39,432 bases of DNA from Rhizomucor pusillus (Eukaryota; Mucoromycota; Mucoromycetes; Mucorales; Lichtheimiaceae). The translations under genes and the position numbers were made by a program. Under the pieces are notes generated by a model that worked only from the letters and a program-made list of their open reading frames with translations, searched no databases and was not told the DNA's origin. The stretch spans positions 205 to 39,636 of the forward strand of contig FWWN02000165.1 of the NCBI GenBank assembly GCA_900175165.2, given 5' to 3'. Every line of letters starts with the position of its first letter. Position 1 is the first letter of the stretch. Shown here piece by piece: positions 20,697 to 32,149 of this stretch.

Positions 20697-20701
20697 AATT
20701 C
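20671..20701. repeat. hairpin at the DIRS right terminus
   Basis: The arms gaattgac and gtcaattc flank ggtctt-c-aagacc, giving about 14 paired bases with a two-base bulge and a one-base loop. The structure spans the element's outer edge. The left end lacks an equally good copy because of base changes. Confidence 0.6.
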
Positions 20702-20796
20702 TTCTTAGCAATTGTATCACTAGCTGGACTTTGCTAACTAGAATACGTCCACGACTATAACACAATTAAAATATTAATGTCTCCAACTAGTCGCGG

Positions 20797-21201
20797 ACTT
20801 GCATTTCGATACACATGCGAACGCTTCGGTATACTACAACGGCAGAAAAGGCTCGGCTTTTTCCCTGGACGGGTTCGAAGTGATCGCCAAACCAGCCAGG
20901 CTCAAGAATGGCCAAGCTGCCCGATACAGCCAATAGAGCCTGCCATTTGATCCAGATCATGAACCAGCGCAAACACGAGTATCAATACAGAAAGCGCGAT
21001 ACCGCCCACCCCCAAAAGCCTCACGTCGTCGTCATCTACGTCGCCAACTTGGAAAAGGCAAGTCTAAAATGTAGCACGATAATGTTCTTTAAGTTATCAC
21101 ATGCTTGAAGAGGAGATTGAGAAGACGCGGTCAAAGCTACGGCGGCTCGAAGAAATGCGTGATACCCTGAAGCAAGCTCTGGATGGTCCCCCTTCGCCGT
21201 G
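20797..21201 (+). pseudogene. unknown-family gene, degraded copy 2
   Basis: This copy aligns with 446-884. It begins at YYNGRKGSAFSLDG, runs through EVIAKPARLKNGQAARYSQ and meets a TAG at 20935, where copy 1 has CAG (Gln). It then continues as Pro/Ser-rich sequence (RPPPKSLTSSSSTSP). The intron is present in vestigial form: the donor gtaagt has become gcaagt, and the 3' half of the intron, its acceptor and the start of the last exon are shortened by deletion. The coiled-coil tail (LEEEIEKTRSKLRRLEEMRD) follows to a TGA at 21199-21201. The N-terminal half found in copy 1 is missing. Retention of intron sequence means the duplication was by DNA, not by retroposition. Confidence 0.65.
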
Positions 21202-21640
21202 AGCCAGTCACTATCCCTCCTCAGTCAGGATGCGTCCACGACCTTTCTTTTTACCCCTCTCAAAGATGCTATCGGGACACTCCTCATACTGTTTGACCCA
21301 TCTCTGGGCTGTGCGAACGTGAATACCCAATTGTTTCGCTGCAGCAGAAGTACTCATACACTTCTCAATCTTCAGTTTAAAGAATCTGGCCTTGTCTTGA
21401 GGAGTGTAAGAGTATAAGTACGTTTTTCAGTCACTTCCCTCATATGAGAATTCTCATCTCTGGGCGTATGTACTTGCATCGCGTTAGCTTGAGATTTCTC
21501 CGCAGGTTTCTTTTGCAAATAATGAGTACGAGAACTAATCGTCTCAAGAGCATATTGTTCCTGGTCAACGATGTAGTCCATGGGCTCATGTCTCCCATTC
21601 TCATCGACAATATTTCCTTATCTATCTTCGTATAAAAATT
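21202..21640 (-). mobile_element. Tc1/mariner (IS630-type) transposase N-terminal fragment
   Basis: On the minus strand a frame reads YTPQDKARFFKLKIEKCMST, then SAAAKQLGIHVRTAQRWVKQ and YEECPDSIFERGKKKGRGRI, ending at a stop near 21205. This is the helix-turn-helix DNA-binding region of IS630-type Tc1/mariner transposases. An upstream block (about 21590-21415; YIVDQEQYALETISSRTHYL) is one base out of frame with it near 21415. The catalytic domain is missing. It abuts copy 2 of the unknown gene. It is in the opposite orientation to the C-terminal fragment at 17222, so the two are not simply one element split by the DIRS insertion. Confidence 0.75.
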
Positions 21641-22273
21641 GAGCACATGTTTGAAATGGTAAAGTAGTGAAAAAGGGAAACCGTGAGGGAATACAGTGGC
21701 GGGAATATACACCTGCGACATTACAAAATAGGATTACGGGCCTTGGAAATATCCGCGGCGGCCGCGTTGATTATTACCCAAAACAGGAGTCGCATTAACT
21801 TTGGGCTGCTAGACGCCGATTGTGTAGACTACTTTGTATATCACATTTCAACCGAAAAAGCAGAAAATGGTAGATGGATATAATTGCTATCAAAAGGTAG
21901 TAAATGCTCATGTGATCCCTGGGGTATGAATTCAAGTATCTCGAATCATAGAGAGATTATTTAAGATGTGCTGTCTGTGCATCGATGCAGATGATGCTCG
22001 TGTCACCACGGCAGAGACAATAACCGCTGTGAAAGACGGTAAGGAGGGGTTGGATTACTTTTTGCTTTTCAATTTATTCCATTCCTTTTTACCAAACTGC
22101 ACATCCTTGTGCGAATCTACAGGTGTATGTTTGAATTGTACCTCGCCAGCTGCGCTGATGATACTCATCGTTACGATTCAAAGTGTGTGTGCCTTGCTTG
22201 CAACTATTATTCAGCCGCCGTCTTCTCCTTCTTCTTCTCCTTCCCTCGTCTCACCTAAAGCTGACGATTCACG
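21641..22273. other. upstream region of the muniscin gene
   Basis: About 630 bases with no recognisable gene. A 100-codon open frame at 21966-22277 is rich in Cys, Ile and Ser and resembles nothing I know. The 3' part should contain the muniscin promoter and 5' UTR, which is CT-rich (tcttctccttcttcttctcc) close to the start codon. Confidence 0.4.
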
Positions 22274-25200
22274 ATGATTACTGAAGAAACTTTTAGTCGC
22301 ACCTATCTGGACGCTTTTCTGGTAAAATTGTTTTGACGACCTTTCAGGCACCAAGCCGTTTCTGACAACAGACAACAGACCGAGCGACCCAGGGACGGTG
22401 TAGAACTTGTACAGAACCGACTGCGCAAGTCTCTAAAACTCAACGAAGAGCTTGCAGAATATTTTAAGGAAAGGTAAACAATAATAGACGTATCTTTCGC
22501 ATATCAAATTTACTGATTTGCAAATATTAGAGCTCACGCTGAAGATCTTTATGCAAAATCGATAGCCAAGTTGTCAAAAAAGTATTTTGTTACGGATAAA
22601 TCAGCTTTAGGGTAATACAGCTGGAGGAGGAAGATGGTATCACGGTAATGCCAACTCACCGAGATCTGTATAGGTTGATGGTTCCTATATGGGAAATGCT
22701 ACAAAACGAATTAACAGAACTGTATACTATTCACTCTGTACTCTCGCTAAAGATCACAGAAGACATTGAAAGACCTCTACGATCTGCAATTCAGAACGAC
22801 AAGGACTATGAATCAATTAAGTCGGTATGTCCTGTGTGCTTTGGAAAGCAGCTTTGCAAGGAAATTAAATTTTTGAACATAACAGCTCGATATTGGGATG
22901 CAGCGACTTGTCAAGGATTTTGACGACCGATTAACACGTGTACAAAAGGTAACATCATGGACTATCCGGATGCGCGTTGGCAGGGAGAAACTGAGTCCAA
23001 CTTGAATATTACAGTATAAGAAAAACATGGGCAAGAAAAGTGAAGCTGCAACAAAACTAGCCGATGCAACAAAGGGCCTCGAGGATCTACGAGCGCAGTG
23101 GCAACGAAGCGGTGCCGACTACATTGAGGTATGCAGAGCTTGGTTGTTCCGTTCGTCATCGTACTAAGGACTTTTTCAAAAGAAACACCAAACAGTCGAT
23201 GAACATCGTCTGGAAGCTTTAAAGAATGCGATTCAGAATTTTGAAGTGCTACAAACCGATCATTTGCTGAAACGCATCGAGGTAACGCCCTTTAAATTAT
23301 ATTGTCTTAGAGTCATAACCGCTTAGCAATGCTCTCCCCTTTAGGTGTCAAACAATGTATTGTCGGCTGCTAGCGAATTTGATGTCCAAAGAGAAATCAA
23401 TGCGTTTTGCGCATCAAAGCCAGACAATATCCATTCTCTGAAACCAGCACCGGCAGGAAATACCACTGAAGAACCATTGGCTCCAGTACCTGCCATCCAG
23501 ACGACAGACACAAGTCTCGACATACCGCGGTCAGAGCGATCCGTTGCATCGTTTGAGTCGTCAGCTATGCAGGAGCCCATACCTACTCCGAGTGTATCCG
23601 ACTCGAATAGATCAAAGGCAGGAAGCACCAAGAAAGCCGGTCGAGAACGAAAATGTAAGCATACGTGCTTTAAGTACAACATGCACCGTATAACTCATGG
23701 ATATACAAAATAGTCTTATCTACACTTGTATCAATTCGTCGCAAACCAAAGGCGACAGAAAACAATGGTTATCTCAACGCGGACTTGGCACCGCCTGCCA
23801 TGAATCATGACAATGATAGCAGCAGCTTTATATCCAACGGAAATAGTATCCACGACTATGCCGATAAGCATAACCACAGTAATATCCAGAGCGACGATGC
23901 GGCCTCCTCTGCTGCTCCAACATCACCAACCTCGTTTAGATCAGCCACGATCGAAAAATCATCAAGCCAAGCTGGAAGTATCCTTGGTCACGACCAGCAG
24001 CGCCAGGTACGTCATTCCTAATCCTAATTGGGGAACATATCCGAATCTGTAAATGGTTGCTAAAATATCGACGGGATCTGTACAGCAGGAACCGATGGTG
24101 GATGCAGAAGGTTATACAATTCCTCCTCCAGATCGGGCTGCTTGGCCAAGTGATGCTGGAGTAGCGTCTCTGATCGAAGATGATTTCTCGTCTGATAACG
24201 CTAGGTAAAAAGTATAACGGAGCATCTGTGGATGGCACGAAATGCTCATTATCACAAATACACTTGACACAGCACTTTTAGTAACCAGCAACGAATCCGC
24301 GTCGATATTAAGAACGAATCTGTGGCCGAGGAGGACAAAACGGCTGCTGTCGCGTTGAATCGTGTTTCATCAATATTGAAGGAAAAGAGTCCATCGGCGT
24401 CTGGACGACGCAGAGGCAGACGAGAAATGCGTTCTACCCGACTTCTTAACCCTGTTCAAGAGTTGCAGCAACAGCAGCAACCGGAGGCTAGTGCAAGCGA
24501 GCCTGTCACTCCTATTCCTAGCTACGTTGAGCCCTTATCACCGTTTGAAGACGTGGCTGCACCTGCCACCACTGCCCCTGCAGCAGCACCTCCGCAGATC
24601 AAGGTCCAAATCATCGAGACAATACATGCACAGCTGAAGGATGGCAAAGTAGTTCGATCGGCTATATGGGGAGAAGTGAAACTCACATACCACGGTCCTG
24701 CTGAGACATCAGCGCCCGTCTGCTTCAAGTTTACACCCCACAGCAGTTCATCTCGGGTTGTTCCCAATGCAAATTATCTGAAAGCAGTAGAAGTTCATCC
24801 AGGAATTTATCAGCTGCAGACAAGCATGTACCACCTGGCCGGCGAGAGCGCCGTCCCGAGCATCAAATACCAAATCGACATGGATCCACATGACGCTGTG
24901 ATACCGCTCTTGGTAAAGCCCATGTGGAAGTGCGACCAAGACCAAACACGTCTGCTCGTCAAATATCGCAAGAATAATAGCAGCACTTTGTCGGATGTGC
25001 ATGGTGTGTTCTTTATGACGACCGTCAGCGGCAACGTTCAGAATGTCCAAAGCATCCCAGCAGGACAGTGGATGGTCGACCAGCAGCGAATGGTGTGGCC
25101 AGTGGACGATTGGCAGGATTCGGGCGAGCAGACACTTCGGGCAAAATTTGTTACTACCGAGCAAGGATCGCCCCAACAACTCGCTGTCCGCTTTGAAGTC

Positions 25201-25326
25201 AAGGATGCATTAGCATCCACCGTCTCTGTCACGCGGCCTGACAACGTTCAAGAGGGATACATTTGGGCAGATGTGCAAATAGTGGAACGGATGGTGCGCA
25301 GCGGTAAATATGTAGCTGAAGTATAA
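22274..25326 (+). CDS. SYP1: muniscin endocytic adaptor (F-BAR plus mu-homology domain; SYP1/FCHo)
   Basis: Muniscins bend plasma membrane and recruit cargo and AP-2 at the first stage of clathrin endocytosis; fungal Syp1 also affects septins and polarity. Exon 1 starts at ATG 22274 (MITEETFSRTYLDAFL). Exon 2 starts near 22379 and gives ERPRDGVELVQNRLRKSLKL, a typical fungal F-BAR beginning. The F-BAR continues through AHAEDLYAKSIAKLSKKYFV, VWEMLQNELTELYT-like helices and KKSEAATKLADATKGLEDLR to about 23340. A Ser/Pro-rich linker follows, then the conserved basic motif SGRRRGRREMRSTR near 24400. The mu-homology domain runs from about 24600 (IKVQIIETIHAQLKDGKVVR; AIWGEVKLTYHG; VPSIKYQIDM) to EGYIWADVQIVERMVRSGKY and the TAA at 25324. 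At least eight short introns interrupt the gene; some linker exon borders are uncertain. Confidence 0.9.
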
Positions 25327-25677
25327 TGATGATATCTTCAAAAATGTGTGTGATTGTTATTTCTTGTTCTCTATTATTACTACTATTATCATTTGGCTGG
25401 TACGAATGCAGAGCGATCTTTGGGAGGCAGCTGGGCTACCTCGGTAATGCTTGTGGCCCAACCTTGTTTCGTCGTTTTAGACTCTCATTTTTGGTAATAT
25501 CACGGGGCCAGAGTGGTAGTTTTGGCTCTCTTTTGATGCAAACGTCTCGCAGCCACAGTTACTGTTGGACTCGAAGTTTGTTTCCTAATCAACGACTGAA
25601 TTCTCAATCGTCCTCCTTTTCATTTCTGTTGTCCTTTTCTTTCCTTTCCTGAGTCTCAAATAAGACAACAACCAACG
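25327..25677. other. gap between muniscin and transportin
   Basis: About 350 bases between two genes on the same strand. A 108-codon open frame here begins at the muniscin stop codon, is T-rich and non-conserved, and is rejected. A CT-rich tract (ttcatttctgttgtcctttt and following) precedes the transportin start, as is common in fungal promoters. Confidence 0.45.
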
Positions 25678-28600
25678 ATGGGAAGCTGGCAGCCTCAGCA
25701 ACAAGCTCTCAGGGAGCTGCTAATCTTGCTACAAGAGGCAGCTCGCCCAGATAATCGAGAGCAGGCACTTATGCAGCAGGTAACGATACGACAATAAAGC
25801 AAAGGATGCTCGTGCGCAAAGAAAAGAAAAAGGCGCACGTATGCACTCAACTTGATGTGCTCACCGAGCATCCCATTTCCCCCTCATGTAATTCAAGAGG
25901 CTTGCATCGTTCAATGAGATCCCGGACTATAATTCGTACCTGGTGTATATCTTAACAAGGATGCGGCAGGAAGACGCTTATACCCGCGCGATTGCCGGCT
26001 TGACTCTAAAGAATAACGTTAAAGCGTTTTTCAACTCGATCCAATTATCCGTGCTCGACTACATCAAGGCATGCTGTGTTGAAGCGTTGGAGCACCCGGA
26101 CCCAGATGTCAGCGTGCGCAAGACAGTTGGGTCAGTTATTGCTGCCATTGTCACGGGTGGCCAGGCGCATAACTGGCCAGAAATTCTGCAGGTCCTCGTG
26201 AACAATCTGGACAGCTCCGATCCCTTTACTGTCGAGGTAGAGAGAAACAATAGAAAGAGAGAGATCTTACCTGGTGCCGGAGAGCTAAAGAGACTGAGAA
26301 ACATTTGTATAGCTGGCCATGGATACACTGAGAAAAGTGTGCGAGGATGCTGCGCGAGACCTTGATCAAGAAATGGAAGGCGTCCGTCCTCTCAATTACA
26401 TGATACCCAAGCTGATCAGCTTCTTCCACAATCCCGACCCGAAACTCCGCATCCAGGCGATCGCTGCCACGAGCCAGTTTGTTATGCTAGGCACACAGGC
26501 TCTGCTGGTCAACATGGAAACATACCTGGCTGGTCTGTTTGCATGTGCATTCGATAAGAACACTGAAGTTAGGCAGGAGGTTGCGCGATCGCTGGTCATG
26601 GTCCTGGAGGGCTGCCCTGACAAGTTGGAACCGTCCCTGCCTTCGGTGTTCGATTACATGATCCAGTGTACAAAGGACGACGACGAAGCTGTTGCGCTCG
26701 AAGCATGCGATTTTTGGATCCAATTCTGCAATGTTCAAACCATCTCCAAGAGACTCATACCCTATCTAGATAGAGTAGTACCTGCTCTCTTGGACCGCAT
26801 GGTTTACTCTGAGACCGACCTTCTCATGATGGGTGGAGCCGACATGGATACCAACGTCCCTGACAATGAGCAGGATATCCATCCTCGATGTTACAAAGGC
26901 AAGACACGGTTTGGAGGATCAAATGGCAGGGAAGCTGCCAAAGATGGTGACGACAAGTTACCGGATGGTGGAGAACCCGATTACGATGACGAAGACGACG
27001 ACGATGTATTAGACGACGATGAAGAAGACCTTGATGATGAGGAATTCTTTTCAGAATGGACTTTGCGTAAATGCAGCGCAGCAGCACTTGATGAACTTTC
27101 CAATACCTTCAAAGGTCATGTGGTCTCGGCGCTGCTACCTCTGCTTCCGAACAAAATGTTTAGCCAAGACTGGAAAGTGCGCGAGAGCGGTGTACTAGCT
27201 CTTGGAGCCGCTGCCGAAGGTAGCAGTGAAGTAGAAATAGAACTCGCGAGTTAGCCAGGAGATTCATGTTATATCTTTGTAGGTGGTATGGATGATTTCT
27301 CGATGCACCTGCCGGAGATCATGCCACATCTGCTGTCAAGCTTAAATGACAACCAGGTAAAAAAGAGAGCAAGAAAGAGGGGAAAAAAGAGAGAAAGAAA
27401 GTTTGACAATAGGGAGAGTAAGTTCGGGGCTGACAGGCAGACTGTGTAGCCACTCATCAGATCCATCACGTGCTGGGCGCTTGGGCGCTTCTCCCGATGG
27501 TGCGTCGACCAGGCAGCATCTCCGGAAGGACGGGCTGCGTTTTTCGAGCCAGTTTTGTTTAGTTTGTTGCAACGTGTTTTGGACAAGAATAAGCGTGTAC
27601 AGGAAGCAGCGTGCTCCGCGTTTGCCACACTCGAAGAAGAGGCAACTGTGGAACTTATACCTTATTTGGAACCGATCCTGATTAACCTGACGACAGCGTT
27701 TAATATGTACCAACACAAAAATCTATTGATTCTCTACGACGCCCTGGGCACGCTAGCTGAATCTGTCGGATCTACATTGAATCAGCCTCGTTGTTTGCAG
27801 TTAATGATGCCTCCTTTGATCACGAAATGGAACGAATTGTCTGATCAAGACAAGGATTTATTCCCTTTGCTGGAGGTAAGCAAGCAAGATGTTTAAAAAT
27901 TATTACACATAGAAGCTTACAAAACCCTTACAACAGTGCTTATCCTCGGTCACTGCAGCCTTAGGAACTGGTTTTGCACCTTTTGCCGAACCGGTTTTTA
28001 CCCGTTGTGTCAAGCTAGTAGAATATACCCTGCAGCAAATATTCCTAGCGGACCAAAACCCTGAAGAGCATGATCCCCCTGATGTCGAATTTATGGTGGT
28101 AGCCTTGGATTTGCTTTCCGGGCTTGTCCAAGGACTTGATAATCTTGTGGAGCCGCTTATTGCTAAATCCGAACCACCGCTGTTGTCATTGGTGGCTGTA
28201 TGCGTGCACGTAAGTTATGCTTTCAATCCATATAGTGCTGCAAGTAAATAAATAACGCGGATGGGTGTGGTACAGGATCCTGTCACGGAGGTTTTGCAAG
28301 CTACGTACGCACTTGTCGGGGATATTGCCATTGCTTGCTTTGAGCAGCTTCGCGGATACCTCGGTCCGATTCTTCCGGAGTTGATCGAGCAAATCAATGC
28401 TAATGCTCATCTTGTATCTGTATCCAACAATGCAATCTGGGCGGCTGGCGAGATTGCACTGAGATGGGGAAGTGATATGCAGCCGTACGTCGATGCTCTC
28501 CTCCAGCGTTTAATACCATTACTCCTGGACCCCAGTATACAACCTTCTCTGCAAGAAAATGCCATGGTAACAATCGGTCGGCTTGGATACGCTTGCCCGG

Positions 28601-29040
28601 ACAGAGTCGCCGTACATTTGCAACATTTCTTGAAGTCGTGGCTGAACAAATCACTCACGATGCGCGAAAATGATGAAAAGGATACTGCTTTCCAAGGCCT
28701 TTGCGAAATGATAAAAAAGAACCCGCACGGTGTTGCAAACGTAAGAGCCCTCTGAAAAGGATACTGCTGCACGTGATTACTAAGTTGTTTAATGCAAAGG
28801 ACTTTACATTATTACTGGAAACCATCGCGCAGTGGCAGAAACCTTCAGCACCTCTTCTCAAGTGTTTTGCAGAGGTTAGTAGCAAAAATAAAAAAGATGC
28901 GGAAGGAATCCATTTTTACATGAGCTATGTAGATTTTATCAGGGTACAGGAACTTGTTAACACCAGAGCAATGGCAACAAACTTGGAATACCCTATCTGC
29001 AGATGCGCAACAGGCGTTATCACGGCGATATGCCTTGTAA
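25678..29040 (+). CDS. KAP104: transportin (karyopherin beta-2), nuclear import receptor for PY-NLS cargo
   Basis: Transportin carries PY-NLS proteins such as hnRNPs into the nucleus and releases them on RanGTP binding. The gene begins at ATG 25678 ([20 protein letters not shown]). HEAT repeats follow in family order: [88 protein letters not shown] and [14 protein letters not shown]. The long acidic loop of transportin is present near 26970-27045 ([20 protein letters not shown]), followed by [14 protein letters not shown]. The block [19 protein letters not shown], [19 protein letters not shown] and [16 protein letters not shown] is nearly invariant in the family. The C-terminus is split: [20 protein letters not shown], then an exon ending LLKCFAE at about 28872, then a final exon from 28931 ([18 protein letters not shown]) to TAA 29038. 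Introns are short throughout. Confidence 0.94.
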
Positions 29041-29375
29041 TATATATAACATTTTTCTTTTCACAGTCAAAATCTATTCCATGTATTTTCCCCCCACCCT
29101 GTTTCTTGAGGTCCCGCGAATACACATGCGCGTATAATTTCCTCGGACTTTTTGGATACGAAAAGGGATAAAGTTCATGGGATATTCAGGCAGGCAGGAC
29201 CTGTAGTTATGTCTACTAGAATCTACGGCGGGAACCACGTGAAATAATCTCAATCACCATGTAAACTGCAAATGGTTTTGGATTATTTCAGCCTTTCATG
29301 AGTCGTCCCTCCACATCAAGGAAAACGTAACAGGCGTTCTATGGAAACCTGAAATGTCGTTCGCGACCATAAAGT
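29041..29375. other. convergent 3' gap
   Basis: Roughly 335 bases between the stop codons of transportin (plus) and the alternative NAD(P)H dehydrogenase (minus). It contains the two 3' UTRs. Nothing else is recognised. Confidence 0.5.
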
Positions 29376-31688
29376 TTATATAGTTGAGATATCTCTTCCG
29401 AACAATGCACGCTTTGACCAATCTAAAGTAAGGTTTGCGCGAGTCCGCATGCTGACCTGCTTGCTCCAGTATACGCTTCTCCACAAGTACAAGCTATATA
29501 CGGACAAACGAGGTTAATAAGCAGCGAAATCGGGCATTTCCTTGATAAATTACCTCCACAGTCCACCAACCATCTTGTAACCCCATTTGAATTCGCCCAC
29601 TGCCGTGTTTCCGAGGTAGGCCAGCGCGCCCAGATGTGTGTATGTGAATGGACCAACGTTTTCATCGATTTTATCTTCATCAACAGCCACTTGGTTAAGG
29701 AGTCGTCCTAAATAGCCGCCCTGTTGACTAGCAACCTGCGCAGTCTAAAAGGTTCGAGGATGAGTACATTGTTCCGTTAAGAAAAAGAAAGAATAACGAG
29801 GGACATACTGCAGGCAGTGCCGTCATCTTGTTGTCGACGTCTTTCAAGAGCGTTCGCATCTCGTCCATATCAATGGTGCCGCTCTTGTCGAAATCATATG
29901 CGTGGAAAAGTCTCTCTAGTTCCTTTAAATGCTGGCGTGACAATGGGAATCGGCGTCTCATATCGGTTACTGCTTCCTTGAATTCGTCAAAGTTTAATAC
30001 GCCGTCGTGATTTCTATTACAAACTGAATCAGCGGTTTGGACATAGTAATAGATAATAGTTCATCCACACTCACGTATCTGCCTTTTCAAAAATCTCCAT
30101 CATGTGCTCCAATAGTTTTGGATTTTCGATAGTGGCACAATCACCGATAGCAAATACAGAACCATCATCGATACCCTTGACTCTGCAGAATGCATCGGTG
30201 AGAATTGCACGCTTGTGAATTTGCTGGCCTAATTTTTCAACCAAGTTCTTTGCAAATGGAGTCATTGCTATTACGTAGTGCTAAGTGGAGTGAATCTCTT
30301 TTCATCGTAATAAGTATATACGAACCTATGCCTGTTGACCAGAGGCATACGCCGTATGGAATCTCTTTGATTTCGGGCTCTCCACCTTCTGAGCCTTCCA
30401 AACCTTTCAAGCGATAACGAATCTTGTCCTTGTCGATGGAGACAACACGTGCGTTTGTTACAATGTTGATACCTTCGCGTTCAAAGCGTCGCTCGGCATA
30501 TTCACTGATCTGTTCATCAAACGTATTCAGAATATGAGATCTTGATTGGATAATCGTTACTGATATGTCTTCTCGCAGCAACTTGGGGAACTGTCAGGAA
30601 GGAGAGAAGAAAATGGATAAATAAAAGAGCTATTTACATTCCATTGTGCACGACTGGATAGACTTACCCATTTGACAAGATCCTCATTCATCCAGTCGAA
30701 CACTTCTGCAGCAAACTCGGTACCTGCGCGTAAAGTTAGCGGGATGATATCATCATTGTGACAGTGACATAGGAAAAGATACAATACCCGTTGCTCCGCC
30801 GCCGCAGATCACAAAGCTCAGAAGCCTTTTGCGTTCCTCTGGAGATGTAGTTGGCAAGCAAGCTTTCTCAACATTCGTGGAAACTTTCCGCCTTATAAGT
30901 ATAGCGTCCAGAATTGTTTTGAGTCTTTCTGTGTGCTCAATTCCTTCTACTCCGTGCGTGATACTGGTAGATCCGACTGCTATAATGAGCTGGTCGTATG
31001 GGAGATAAAAATGTCTGTCATCCTCCCCGGTTTCCTGGACCTCCAACAGCTTATTGTCCAGATCAAGGTCGACACCAACGCCTTCCAAAAAGTGAGCACC
31101 TCGTCGCTTTGTAATCTTGCGCATAGGTTCGAGCAGAGACCTCATTTCCAAAGTACCCTACATTGTTGATCAGATAAAAATTGCCAGGTCGTCGTTCTGT
31201 CGTCGTTCTGTCGTCATTGTGGCATATAAACCTCTTCATTTACTTACGACGGTCGCACTGGGCAACAGTGGCGTGAAAAGGAAATAGTTGGTCTCGCTTA
31301 CAACCGTGATATCATATTTATCTTTATCTATCGCGTTGACCAGCGACACAGCACCCCATCCTCCGCCGACGATGACTAGCCGTGGTTTGGTCTTTGGTAT
31401 GTCTGAAATATCATCATCTAGTTGACTCGTAACGATCGGCAAGTTTCTAGAGCCTCCGGTTTTTGGACGAAAGGCGAGAGGCGGCACACGTTTGTGCGCG
31501 CCTCGAGCATCTTCAACGTAATCAACATCATGTAGCAGGTAATACGCAGTTGCACCCGTCGCTGCAGTGAGACAAGCGGGCCAGAATGCTTTTTTCCACA
31601 GTGGTCTTGAAGGAATTGATGTAGGTTTTGGCGCAACCGTCGCATATCTGCGCGTTTTATGGATAACTCCTCTAAAAACGCTGCTCAT
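29376..31688 (-). CDS. alternative (type II) NAD(P)H:ubiquinone oxidoreductase with two EF-hands
   Basis: The enzyme passes electrons from NADH or NADPH to ubiquinone without pumping protons, at the mitochondrial inner membrane. Exon 1 (31688-31248) has a basic N-terminus and one hydrophobic segment (FWPACLTAATGATAYYLL, about residues 35-52), then the first dinucleotide-binding motif VIVGGGWGAVSLVNAI (GGGWGA at residues 108-113). Exon 2 (31157-30788) ends in the second motif FVICGGGATG, completed in exon 3 by TEFAAEVF. The FAD site VFAIGDCATI is at about 30140-30170. Two EF-hand loops follow: one spans an intron (D-T-N-H-D-G-V-L-N-F-D-E) and one is DFDKSGTIDMDE at about 29870-29900. The C-terminus (GGYLGRLLNQ; LGALAYLGNTAVGEFKWGYK; LYLWRSVYWSKQVSMRTRAN; ALFGRDIST-like) is standard. 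The EF-hands indicate an external, calcium-responsive NDE type. Confidence 0.92.
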
Positions 31689-32149
31689 AGATTATGATGT
31701 TGAGAAAAAGGTGTTGAGCAAAACGAAAGATAATGCAGCAACGACATTGACATTTTCGGTTGACAAGGGGTTAGCGCATTTCCATTTCCGATCGGGCGAG
31801 CTCTTCTGCATGAGTGCAAATGCCGCTCAAACTCTTCCAGTTCAATTTTTATTTGGCATAGACGATTATACTCCTTCTCCCTTACGAGTTAGTGCTTGCA
31901 AGTTTATCGTATGATCAGAATTGCTACTTTTTTTGTCATGTACTCAAGGCGTCAGACGAATACTCATGCAGAGATCACAATATCTAACTACTTTTCGTTG
32001 CGTGTAAGCTATCCTTAGAACAGTCACCGTGTAGGCAGAATAAAGTTTGATGGGAGCCTTACATTGTCAGGCATTTAAAAGCTCCTTCGTACTAGTTGGT
32101 AAGGAAATGTCTCGATGCCATCAGCATATATTTCAACACATATTCCATG
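31689..32149. other. upstream of the NAD(P)H dehydrogenase, no other gene seen
   Basis: About 460 AT-rich bases containing the dehydrogenase promoter on the minus strand. The overlapping plus-strand frame that runs from inside exon 1 to 31914 is a shadow. Nothing else is recognised. Confidence 0.4.

Noticed and set aside
17222..21640. One mariner element interrupted by the DIRS insertion
   Set aside because: The N- and C-terminal fragments are in opposite orientation, and the DNA after the DIRS right end does not continue the transposase.
23341..23682. 113-codon minus-strand frame
   Set aside because: Shadow of the Ser/Pro-rich linker of the muniscin gene.
25326..25652. 108-codon frame immediately after the muniscin stop
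   Set aside because: T-rich, no motif, starts at the stop codon of the preceding gene; it lies in the 3' UTR/promoter gap.
26824..27087. His/Arg-rich minus-strand frame
   Set aside because: Antisense to the acidic loop of transportin, which always gives such a reading.
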